From Salinimicrobium sp963709775 (GTDB taxonomy: Bacteria; Bacteroidota; Bacteroidia; Flavobacteriales; Flavobacteriaceae), in contig CAVPXS010000007.1 in the NCBI GenBank assembly GCA_963709775.1, positions 248,001-312,000 on the forward strand: a stretch of 64,000 nt of DNA. Direction: 5' to 3'. Each line of letters opens with the position of its first letter. Positions within the stretch are counted from its first letter, which is position 1. This document shows positions 34,956 to 43,438 of this stretch, piece after piece. Position numbers and translations under genes: made by a program. The notes beneath the pieces were generated by a model. The model did no database searches. It was given only the letters and a program-made list of their open reading frames with translations, and was not told where the DNA came from.

Positions 34956-36515
34956 CTATAGTGGGATATTACTGTGTTTTTTAGGAGGATTGGTAACCTT
35001 CTTGGTTTGCAGGGATTGAAGCCCTCTAATGATCCTGAAACGGGTATTACGCGGTTCTATCACGTCATCTATATATCCATAAGCAGCTGCCTGATACGGA
35101 TTGGCAAATTTCTCCTGATATTCCTGTTCTTTTTCTGCCTTGTATTTTGCTCTGGCTTCCGGATCTTTGATCTCACTCATCGCCCTTCCCTCGAGTACCT
35201 CAATGGCTCCCGAAGCTCCCATTACAGCAATTTCAGCCGATGGCCAGGCATAATTGAGATCTCCCCGAAGTTGCTTACAACTCATTACATCATGTGCTCC
35301 TCCATAAGATTTTCTAAGCGTGATCGTGATCTTGGGAACGGTAGCCTCTCCATAAGCAAACATTAATTTTGCGCCATGGATAATAATACCCGCATATTCC
35401 TGTCCGCTACCGGGTAGAAATCCGGGGACATCGACCAGCGTTAGAATCGGAATATTAAATGCGTCACAGAATCTCACAAACCTGGCAGCTTTCCTGGAGG
35501 CATCACTGTCGAGAACACCGGCAAGGAAATTAGGTTGATTCGCTACAATCCCAATGGATTCTCCATTCATCCTGGCAAAACCAACAATGATGTTCTTTGC
35601 ATAATTCCTGTGTACCTCCAAAAATTCTCCTTCATCTACTATACTGTAGATCACCTCCTGCATGTCGTAAGGTTGATTAGGATTATCCGGTATGATAGTG
35701 TTTAAAAAGTCGTCCCGCCTGTCTATGGGATCATTATTACTATAGATGGGTGCTTCCTCCAGGTTGTTCTGCGGAAGATATGAAAGCAACTTTCTTATAA
35801 GCAACAAACCATTTTCTTCGCTGGACACCTTAAAGTGAGATACGCCCGATTTTGAGGAGTGAATATTGGCACCGCCAAGATTTTCAACAGAAATGTCTTC
35901 CCCGGTTACTGTTTTTACCACTTTAGGGCCGGTGACGAACATATAGCTGTTCTCTTCGGTCATCATTACAAAATCGGTAAGAGCAGGAGAATAAACAGCT
36001 CCCCCCGCACAGGGACCAAAAATGGCAGATATCTGCGGAATTACTCCCGAAGCGAGAATATTGCGCTCAAAAATTTCAGCATAACCGGCCAGAGAGGTAA
36101 CCCCTTCCTGGATACGGGCTCCTCCACTGTCATTTATACCAATGACCGGGGCCCCGGCTTTCATGGCCATATCCATGACCTTACAAATTTTCTGAGCAAA
36201 GGTTTCAGAAAGAGATCCCCCAAAGACGGTAAAATCCTGGGAAAAAACATAAACAACTCTCCCGTCTATTGTCCCATGCCCGGTCACAACACCATCTCCA
36301 AGAAATTTGGTTTTTTCCATTCCAAAGTTCGTGGACCTGTGGGTGACAAACATGTCAAATTCTTCAAAACTCCCATCGTCCAGAAGTATGTCGATCCTTT
36401 CCCTGGCAGTTAATTTCCCTTTTCCGTGTTGGGCATCTATACGCTTCTGCCCCCCGCCCAAACGGGCTATTTCCCGTTTTTGGATCAATTCGTTTACTTT
36501 ATCCTGACTTGTCAT
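34956..36515 (-). CDS. mmdA: Acyl-CoA carboxyltransferase subunit (MmdA / PccB family)
   Basis: 519 residues with the two crotonase-like halves of biotin-dependent carboxyltransferases. The N-terminal half carries GRVVYVFSQDFTVFGGSLSE and GINDSGGARIQEGVTSLAGY; the C-terminal half carries TLVDVPGFLPGSGQEYAGII and SYGGAHDVMSCKQLRGD. It moves the carboxyl group between methylmalonyl-CoA and biotin. By sequence alone, a propionyl-CoA carboxylase beta subunit is indistinguishable. The absence of a biotin carboxylase gene and the presence of OadB, OadG and biotin-carrier genes favour the decarboxylase role. It follows mce by 12 bp. Confidence 0.92.
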   Translation of the reverse strand: MTSQDKVNELIQKREIARLGGGQKRIDAQHGKGKLTARERIDILLDDGSFEEFDMFVTHRSTNFGMEKTKFLGDGVVTGHGTIDGRVVYVFSQDFTVFGGSLSETFAQKICKVMDMAMKAGAPVIGINDSGGARIQEGVTSLAGYAEIFERNILASGVIPQISAIFGPCAGGAVYSPALTDFVMMTEENSYMFVTGPKVVKTVTGEDISVENLGGANIHSSKSGVSHFKVSSEENGLLLIRKLLSYLPQNNLEEAPIYSNNDPIDRRDDFLNTIIPDNPNQPYDMQEVIYSIVDEGEFLEVHRNYAKNIIVGFARMNGESIGIVANQPNFLAGVLDSDASRKAARFVRFCDAFNIPILTLVDVPGFLPGSGQEYAGIIIHGAKLMFAYGEATVPKITITLRKSYGGAHDVMSCKQLRGDLNYAWPSAEIAVMGASGAIEVLEGRAMSEIKDPEARAKYKAEKEQEYQEKFANPYQAAAYGYIDDVIEPRNTRFRIIRGLQSLQTKKVTNPPKKHSNIPL

Positions 36516-36527
36516 TTTCTTTCTAGA

Positions 36528-36938
36528 TTATTTTACCGGTTCTTCGCAGAGTTCTGTCAATACCCCAAAAGTGGATTTTGGGTGGAGAAAAGCTATATTC
36601 AAGCCTTCTGCTCCTTTTCTTGGACTCCTGTCTATCAACTTCACATCTTTTTGTTCAAGTTCTTCCAGCCTTGCAGGCAGATCCTTTACCGCAAAGGCAA
36701 TATGGTGTACGCCCTGGCCTTTCTTTTCAAGGAATTTCCCTATTGGTCCCTCAGGATCTGTGGATTCTAGTAGTTCTATTTTAGTCTGACCCACTTTAAA
36801 AAAAGCTGTTTTCACCTTCTGGTCTTTTACCTCCTCCACAGAGTAGCATTTTAACCCAAAGGTCTTTTCGTAAAAGGGAATGGCCTCATCGAGGCTTTCA
36901 ACTGCAATACCTATATGTTCTATATGCGTTGGTTCCAT
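36528..36938 (-). CDS. mce: Methylmalonyl-CoA epimerase
   Basis: 136 residues of the glyoxalase/VOC fold. The start HIEHIGIAVESLDEAIPFYE, the TKIELLESTDPEGPIGKFLE segment and GQGVHHIAFAVKDL match methylmalonyl-CoA epimerase, with metal-binding His and Glu residues visible. It interconverts the R and S forms of methylmalonyl-CoA and so connects MutAB (R form) to the decarboxylase (S form). It is the first gene of the minus-strand operon and divergent from mutA. Confidence 0.95.
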   Translation of the reverse strand: MEPTHIEHIGIAVESLDEAIPFYEKTFGLKCYSVEEVKDQKVKTAFFKVGQTKIELLESTDPEGPIGKFLEKKGQGVHHIAFAVKDLPARLEELEQKDVKLIDRSPRKGAEGLNIAFLHPKSTFGVLTELCEEPVK

Positions 36939-37789
36939 GACTTATATAATTTTTAAATAGACTTCAGTTTTGAGCAAAAAAAAATCGCACATGGCGATTT
37001 CTATTTTCTTCCGGTAAATTAATAACATCTCTGCCTCGACAGGAAAAGATAAAACGGCGCACAATTTGGACACCCAGGGAAAAATGAGAGGCAGCGCAAT
37101 TCTCAAATTTTGACATGAAAAGCGCAACCTAAATGAATGTAAAATATGTCTTATTAGGTGTACCATTTTGATACATTTTATTGCATTATAAAGATAACGA
37201 AACTTTAACTCAACGTGACCTGAATCCCTCAACAATTTTTCTGAAATTAACGCAAACGTTGTAGTAATGACAAGACTTTTCAAAGGATCTCCAAAAAATC
37301 CTTACCACAAATTTCAACGAAAACCTTTTCTTAAAAAATGATTAAAATCATAGGCTTTTAACCATCAAATCATAAAACTTATATTTAACTTTACGGGAAA
37401 GATTTCTGGATTCCTGTAAAGGAAAAACAGCTGACCGGAAAAAAATATTCCTGTAGCTGAAAGAATTTGAAACGAAAAACGGAAAGAGAAAATCTTCTCC
37501 TGTTTTTCTTAATTCTACCTTCAGGACAGCCTGGAAATTTTACAACTAAGATTTAGATTGTGAACTTCTTGTTCCACTTCAGCAAAGATCGACAGCAGGC
37601 TACCCAAATTTACAGCCAGACCAGACTTTTGCAGTTTCTCAACCTGCTAAAGGATTTGCCACGCAAACAAAAATTGGGCATCACCCTTTCAAAAAAGGCA
37701 TTTTTAAGAAATTTACTAAAGAACACTAATATTATAGATTACGAGACGGTCCCGTAATCTCACGCAGCAATGCAATCACTTTCATTAAA
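36939..37789. other. 850-bp gene-free region between mce and mutA
   Basis: Two spurious-looking frames exist (36942-37283 minus, 37560-37757 plus) but neither resembles a known protein or has supporting context. The region is AT-rich and probably carries the divergent promoters of the decarboxylase and mutase operons. A hairpin lies just before mutA. I see no clear TAnnTTTG element with a good -33, nor a recognisable cobalamin riboswitch, although MutAB uses that cofactor. Confidence 0.5.
37736..37760 (+). promoter_or_regulatory. Hairpin in the mutA leader
   Basis: 8-bp inverted repeat AGATTACG / CGTAATCT with a 9-nt loop, 30 bp upstream of the mutA start codon. No T run follows, so it is more likely an operator or leader structure than a terminator. 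Its function is not known. Confidence 0.4.
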
Positions 37790-39197
37790 ATGAAAAAAAT
37801 GAAGGAACCATTATTTCAAGAATTTCCTGAAGTTTCAGCAGAACAATGGAAAAATAAGGTCATAGCAGACCTTAAAGGAGCTGATTATGATAAAAGTCTG
37901 ATCTTTGATTCTCCTCACGGAGTTAAAGTAAAACCTTTTTACACTTCTGAAGATATAAAAGGCAGCATACAATTACCTCCGCCTAAGCCATGGAGCATCT
38001 GCGAGCAGATCATTGCAGAAACTGCCGGGGAAGCAAATCGAAAGGCTGCTTATGCACTGGAAAAAGGAGCCGAAAGCTTATGGCTTGTAATTACCAATGA
38101 AGACATAACTCCTGAAGCTCTTTTGGAAGGCCTGGACCTGGAGAAGGTCCAGATATTCATTAGCATGCAGTTCCTTTCTGAAGACTACGTTGAAAAACTG
38201 AACAGCTTCCTGAAGGGAAAAAAGAATAAAATCCACCTGCAAATAGACATCTTTGGTAATTTGGCCAGAACCGGAAATTATTTCTTAGGTAAAGAAGAAG
38301 ATATTAAGGCCTTAAATTCTTTAGTTTCCAAAACCTCCAGTTTTAAGTCTGTTGTAAGTGTAGACGCTGCCCTTTACCAGAATGCGGGAGCTACGATTCC
38401 TCAACAGCTGGGATATGCCCTGGCACATTTGAATGAGTATTTAAATATACTGTCTCAAAAAGGGCAGATTTCAGAAGGATTTTTGCCACAGTTCATCCTT
38501 GCTACAGGAGGCAATTATTTCTTTGAAATAGCAAAAATAAGGGCTTTAAGATGGCTATATGCTACCCTCGCAAAGAAATATAATCTCCCTGGAGAATGTA
38601 TGATCCTTTCACAGCCAACGAAAAGAGATAAAACCCTTTACGATTATAACGTGAACCTGCTAAGAACTACCACCCAAAGTATGAGTGCGATCCTGGGGGG
38701 AGCCGATGTTGTGTGCAATCACCCTTATGACGTGATTTTTCACAAATCCAATGAATTCGGGGAGCGCATTGCCCGCAACCAGTTACTTGTAATGAAGCAT
38801 GAGGCTTACCTCAACAAAGCAGCCAATGCATCAGATGGGGCGTATTACATTGAAAATCTCACCCGTGAATTTGCAGAGGCCGGTTTAAAGATCTTCCGGG
38901 AAGTTGAAAAAGAGGGTGGATTCCTGAAAATGCTCAGCCAGGGTAGTATTCAGCAAAAAATTGAACAGAGTGCAGAGAAAGAGCAGCAACTTTTTGATGA
39001 TGGCGAATTGATCCTGATAGGCACCAACAAATTTACCAACCTTCAGGAGAATATGGGGCAGGACCTCGAGTTGGACCCTTTCAAAAGAAGCAACTTCAGC
39101 CAACATGGAGATTGAACCTATTGTTGAGAAAAGATTAAGCGAGAAGCAGGAACAGGAAAGGCTTCAAAAGGAACAGGCCGAACTAACCCAAAGCTAA
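37790..39197 (+). pseudogene. mutA: Methylmalonyl-CoA mutase small subunit, frameshifted near the C-terminus
   Basis: The first frame (37790-39115, 441 residues) covers the partner-subunit TIM-barrel: PKPWSICEQI at the start of the barrel, LPQFILATGGNYFFEIAKIR, MILSQPTKRDKTLYDYNVN and LGGADVVCNHPYD. It then ends abruptly as SNFSQHGD. The other frame continues from the AAAA run at 39083-39086 with EATSANMEIEPIVEKRLSEK and a charged helical tail to a TAA at 39195-39197. Removing one A joins the two and gives about 468 residues. Loss affects only the C-terminal tail, so the truncated protein may still work. The subunit supports MutB and does not bind cobalamin catalytically. Confidence 0.88.
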
Positions 39198-39202
39198 GAA
39201 TC

Positions 39203-41332
39203 ATGGAAAGAAAATCATTAGAAAATATAGCACTTTTGGAGCCTGAGGCAATCACACTTCCCCGGGATACCCAACAGGACCAATTACCGAATGAAAATGG
39301 CCATACAGGTAAAATTTACACCCCTAAGGACGTGGAGGGAATTGAGCATCTTAAGTATGCTGCAGGTATCCCACCCTTCCTGCGAGGACCATATAGTACT
39401 ATGTACGTTATAAGGCCGTGGACTATTCGCCAATACGCCGGATTCTCCACTGCCGAAGAAAGCAATGCATTTTACCGAAGGAATCTCGCAGCCGGACAAA
39501 AAGGTTTGTCTGTTGCATTTGATCTTCCCACTCACCGCGGCTACGATAGCGACCACGAGCGTGTTGTGGGAGATGTTGGAAAAGCGGGAGTTGCCATAGA
39601 TTCGGTTGAGGATATGAAGATCCTTTTCGATCAGATCCCACTGGACCAGATGTCAGTTTCCATGACCATGAACGGGGCAGTACTTCCCATTCTTGCCTTT
39701 TACATAGTGGCCGCCGAAGAGCAGGGAGTAAAGCCCGGACTGCTTCAGGGAACCATTCAAAATGACATTTTAAAGGAGTTTATGGTAAGGAACACTTATA
39801 TCTATCCGCCTACTCCTTCCATGAAGATCATTTCAGACATTTTTGAATATACTTCTAAGAACATGCCCCGCTTCAACAGCATTAGTATTTCGGGATATCA
39901 TATGCAGGAGGCCGGTGCTACCAGTGAGATCGAGCTGGCTTACACCCTTGCAGACGGGCTGGAATACATTAGGAAAGGTCTTGACGCGGGCATGGATATT
40001 GACAGCTTTGCTCCCAGGCTTTCCTTTTTCTGGGCCATTGGTATGGACCACTTCACAGAGATCGCAAAAATGCGTGCTGCCAGGATGCTGTGGGCAAAAC
40101 TTGTAAAACAGTTTAATCCAAAGAATGAAAAGTCTCTCGCCCTTAGAACCCATAGCCAAACCAGCGGCTGGAGTTTAACAGAACAGGATCCTTTTAACAA
40201 CGTCGCCAGGACCAGTATTGAAGCAGCGGCTGCAGCATTTGGTGGAACCCAGAGTTTACACACTAACGCGCTGGATGAGGCTATCGCCCTGCCTACAGAT
40301 TTCTCTGCCCGAATTGCGAGAAATACACAACTACACCTTCAGCAGGAAACCCAGATCACCAAGACAGTAGATCCCTGGGCAGGAAGTTACTTTGTAGAGA
40401 GCCTTACCCAGGAAATAGCTGAAAAAGCCTGGGAACTCATTCAGGAAGTGGAAGAATTGGGAGGAATGACCAAAGCCATTGAAGCCGGAATTCCAAAAAT
40501 GAGGATAGAAGAGGCTGCAGCAATAAAACAGGCACGAATTGATAGCGGGCAGGATATCATTGTTGGGGTAAATAAATACCGCAGGGAAAAAGAAGATCCT
40601 ATTGTTACCCTGGAGGTAGATAACCAGAATGTACGCAGGCAACAAGTAGAACGCCTAAAACAGCTTAGGGAAGAGAGGAACAATGAAGAAGTAAAAGCAG
40701 CACTTGAAAAACTGACCTCTGCAGCACGATCTGGCGAAGAAAATTTATTGGCTCTGGCTGTAGATGCTGCCCGAAAACGAGCTACTCTTGGCGAAATAAG
40801 TGATGCCCTTGAAAAAATCTACGGCAGGTATAAAGCTCAAATAAAATCAATAAGCGGAGTATACTCAAAAGAGATAAAAGACGACTCTTCCTTTAAAAAA
40901 GCAAGGGAAATGGCCGATCAATTCGCTGAACAGGAAGGCCGCCGCCCCAGGATCATGATAGCAAAAATGGGACAGGATGGGCATGACCGCGGTGCAAAAG
41001 TCGTGGCAACCGGTTATGCAGATGTTGGCTTTGACGTGGACATTGGACCGCTATTCCAAACTCCCGCAGAAGCTGCAAAACAAGCGGTAGAAAATGACGT
41101 GCATATCCTTGGAGTCTCTTCCCTGGCTGCAGGGCATAAAACCCTTGTTCCCCAGGTGATCGAAGAGCTAAAAAAATATGGTCGTGAAGATATAATGGTC
41201 ATAGTGGGAGGAGTGATCCCATCGCAGGACTACCAGTACCTTTTTGATGCCGGTGCAGTCGCAGTATTTGGCCCCGGCACCAAAATAAGTGAAACGGCCA
41301 TTAAACTTTTGGAGATCCTTATTGAAGAATAA
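39203..41332 (+). CDS. mutB: Methylmalonyl-CoA mutase large subunit
   Basis: 709 residues. The N-terminal substrate barrel (RGPYSTMYVIRPWTIRQYAG, QNDILKEFMVRNTYIYPP) is followed by a cobalamin-binding domain with DGHDRGAKVV, where His594 is the cobalt ligand. The enzyme interconverts succinyl-CoA and (R)-methylmalonyl-CoA. It starts 6 bp after the end of the mutA tail, so the two subunits are co-transcribed. The CoA transferase follows 43 bp downstream. Confidence 0.97.
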   Translation: MERKSLENIALLEPEAITLPRDTQQDQLPNENGHTGKIYTPKDVEGIEHLKYAAGIPPFLRGPYSTMYVIRPWTIRQYAGFSTAEESNAFYRRNLAAGQKGLSVAFDLPTHRGYDSDHERVVGDVGKAGVAIDSVEDMKILFDQIPLDQMSVSMTMNGAVLPILAFYIVAAEEQGVKPGLLQGTIQNDILKEFMVRNTYIYPPTPSMKIISDIFEYTSKNMPRFNSISISGYHMQEAGATSEIELAYTLADGLEYIRKGLDAGMDIDSFAPRLSFFWAIGMDHFTEIAKMRAARMLWAKLVKQFNPKNEKSLALRTHSQTSGWSLTEQDPFNNVARTSIEAAAAAFGGTQSLHTNALDEAIALPTDFSARIARNTQLHLQQETQITKTVDPWAGSYFVESLTQEIAEKAWELIQEVEELGGMTKAIEAGIPKMRIEEAAAIKQARIDSGQDIIVGVNKYRREKEDPIVTLEVDNQNVRRQQVERLKQLREERNNEEVKAALEKLTSAARSGEENLLALAVDAARKRATLGEISDALEKIYGRYKAQIKSISGVYSKEIKDDSSFKKAREMADQFAEQEGRRPRIMIAKMGQDGHDRGAKVVATGYADVGFDVDIGPLFQTPAEAAKQAVENDVHILGVSSLAAGHKTLVPQVIEELKKYGREDIMVIVGGVIPSQDYQYLFDAGAVAVFGPGTKISETAIKLLEILIEE

Positions 41333-41375
41333 GCATCATGATTAGCACCAATTAAAAATCAAAAATTTCAGTATT

Positions 41376-42653
41376 ATGAAAAATACCCTCAATATAGTAT
41401 CACCTGCAGAAGCCGTTTCGGTAGTAAAATCGGGTAACCGTGTCTTTCTGCAAGGGGCCGCAATGACTCCGAATATTCTTATCAATGCCCTTACCGAGAG
41501 ATATAGAGAACTTAGTGATGTGGAATTCATTCATATTCACACCGAAGGCCCGGCCCCTTATACTCAACTGCCTTATAGCGAATCCTTTAAGACCAACAGC
41601 TGTTTTGTTGCAGGTAATGTGAGGCAGGCAGTTAACTCTAGTATAGGAGCATATATCCCAATATTTCTGAGTGAGATCCATCTTCTGTTCAGAAGGAACA
41701 TCTTACCTCTTGATGTTGCTGTTATCCAGGTTTCTCCGCCAGACGAGCATGGATACTGTTCCCTGGGAGTTTCTGTTGATATCACTTTACCTGCGGTGCA
41801 GACTGCAAAAAAGGTAATAGCCCAGATAAATCCCCGGGTTCCACGAACTCATGGCGACGGAATTATACATGTAAGTCAAATCTATGCTGCCATTGAAGTA
41901 GATCATCCAATTCATACTCATAATCTAACTACCCCTTCAGAAATTGAAGAAAAAGTAGGAGAATATGTGGCCGGTTTGGTAGAAGATGGTGCCACTTTAC
42001 AAATGGGAATAGGTGGTATTCCAAACGTGGTACTTTCCAAATTAATGAACCATAAGCGGCTGGGAATTCATACCGAATTATTTTCAGATGGTGTTCTGCC
42101 TCTAATTGAAAAGGGAATAATTACCGGCGAGGAAAAGAAGATCAAGACCGGCAAGATCGTGACCTGTTTTGCAGCGGGAAGTCAGAAATTATATGACTTT
42201 ATCGATGATAATCCCGTGGTGCATTTCAAAGAATCTGCTTATACCAATGATTCTGCTATCATTCGGCAAAATCCAAAAGTGACAGCTATAAACTCGGCCA
42301 TTGAGATTGATCTCACAGGGCAGGTTTGTGCAGACACCATTGGAAAATATCATTTTTCGGGAGTAGGCGGACAGATGGATTTCATTCGGGGTGCATCTCT
42401 TTCTGAAGGTGGAAAAGCCATTTTCGCAATGCCTTCAGTAACCAATAAAGGTATTTCGAAGATCGTTCCTACGTTAAAAGAAGGCGCCGGAGTCACTACC
42501 ACCAGGGCGCATGTTCATTATGTGGCCACAGAATTCGGGGTAGTTAATCTCTTCGGAAAAAACCTAAAAGAACGCGCAAAAGCTTTAATTTCAATTGCCC
42601 ATCCGGCCCACCGTGAAGAGCTTGAAAAGGCCTTTTTTGAGATGGCGTATTGA
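41376..42653 (+). CDS. Acetyl-CoA hydrolase/transferase-family CoA transferase
   Basis: 425 residues of the family that includes succinyl-CoA:acetate, propionyl-CoA:succinate and 4-hydroxybutyrate CoA transferases. Recognisable blocks are GNRVFLQGAAMTPNILINAL, VSPPDEHGYCSLGVSVD, GATLQMGIGGIPNVVLSKL and GVGGQMDFIRGASLSEGGKA. Position directly after mutAB suggests it exchanges CoA between succinyl-CoA and propionate or acetate. The exact acceptor is inference from context. sdhC follows about 110 bp downstream on the same strand. Confidence 0.88.
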   Translation: MKNTLNIVSPAEAVSVVKSGNRVFLQGAAMTPNILINALTERYRELSDVEFIHIHTEGPAPYTQLPYSESFKTNSCFVAGNVRQAVNSSIGAYIPIFLSEIHLLFRRNILPLDVAVIQVSPPDEHGYCSLGVSVDITLPAVQTAKKVIAQINPRVPRTHGDGIIHVSQIYAAIEVDHPIHTHNLTTPSEIEEKVGEYVAGLVEDGATLQMGIGGIPNVVLSKLMNHKRLGIHTELFSDGVLPLIEKGIITGEEKKIKTGKIVTCFAAGSQKLYDFIDDNPVVHFKESAYTNDSAIIRQNPKVTAINSAIEIDLTGQVCADTIGKYHFSGVGGQMDFIRGASLSEGGKAIFAMPSVTNKGISKIVPTLKEGAGVTTTRAHVHYVATEFGVVNLFGKNLKERAKALISIAHPAHREELEKAFFEMAY

Positions 42654-42766
42654 TCAATTGATTTTTAAATCGATCGGAAGCCAGGTAGGGAACAACTACT
42701 TTAGGAGAGCACCTGAAGTAGTTGTTTTCTAAATATCAGCTTTCTGACCGCAATTATAAAATAACC

Positions 42767-43438
42767 ATGATTTTTATAAAAAATTCGATTACCCGAAAAA
42801 ACCTGATGGCGATCACGGGTCTGTTTTTATCCTTCTTTTTAATTATCCATCTCCTGGGGAATTTACAGCTGTTGCTACCCGCAGAAGAGGCGCAGCTTCA
42901 GTATAACTCCTACAGCCATTTATTGGGTGGTAATATTCTTGTGAAACTGGTTGCCTACGTCCTTTACCTGTGTATAATTCTGCACACTTTGGATGCTATC
43001 TATCTTTCATACAAAAGAAAAAAAGCCAACGGGGTTTCCTATTCGTACGACCGCCGCGGCAGGGCCAGCAGCTGGTACTCGCGAAATATGATGGCCCTTG
43101 GGATCATTATTTTTGTTTTCCTGGTCATTCACTTTAAGGATTTTTGGTACCACTACAAGTTTGGAGAACTTCCATTAGACGCAAACGGCAATAAAGACCT
43201 ATATACGCTGGTGGTATTGGCTTTTGAGCAACTGTGGTATGTTATCCTCTACATCATTGCCATTCTTGCCCTTGGTTACCACTTACTTCACGGGGTTTTT
43301 AGCGCCCATAGAACAATAGGTCTTTACCATCCCATGTACAACAGGATTGTGAGGGTCCTTGGAGTTGTTTTCGCGGTAACTATGACCATTGGTTATATCA
43401 TTATTCCCCTCTTTTTATATTTTAATTTACAGTCATGA
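42767..43438 (+). CDS. sdhC: Succinate dehydrogenase/fumarate reductase cytochrome b subunit
   Basis: 223 residues from the ATG at 42767; the longer TTG frame at 42722 is not used. Five hydrophobic helices are visible, with conserved heme-ligand type His residues in FFLIIHLLGNLQLLL, ILHTLDAIYLSY, VFLVIHFKDFW and HLLHGVFSAH. This is the single-chain di-heme cytochrome b type found in Bacteroidota fumarate reductase/succinate dehydrogenase. It overlaps the start of sdhA by 4 bp (ATGA). Confidence 0.93.
   Translation: MIFIKNSITRKNLMAITGLFLSFFLIIHLLGNLQLLLPAEEAQLQYNSYSHLLGGNILVKLVAYVLYLCIILHTLDAIYLSYKRKKANGVSYSYDRRGRASSWYSRNMMALGIIIFVFLVIHFKDFWYHYKFGELPLDANGNKDLYTLVVLAFEQLWYVILYIIAILALGYHLLHGVFSAHRTIGLYHPMYNRIVRVLGVVFAVTMTIGYIIIPLFLYFNLQS

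Noticed and set aside
35859..36413. 184-residue plus-strand frame inside the carboxyltransferase gene
   Set aside because: Antisense to a gene with both carboxyltransferase motifs and correct spacing in its operon.
36942..37283. 113-residue minus-strand frame in the mce-mutA gap
   Set aside because: No signal, motif or composition typical of real proteins; it starts inside the presumed control region.
37560..37757. 65-residue plus-strand frame upstream of mutA
   Set aside because: It depends on a GTG start, has no resemblance to a known family, and lies over the leader hairpin region.
37160..37790. Cobalamin riboswitch ahead of mutAB
   Set aside because: No recognisable B12-box-like element or multi-stem riboswitch architecture could be seen; only a short hairpin is present.
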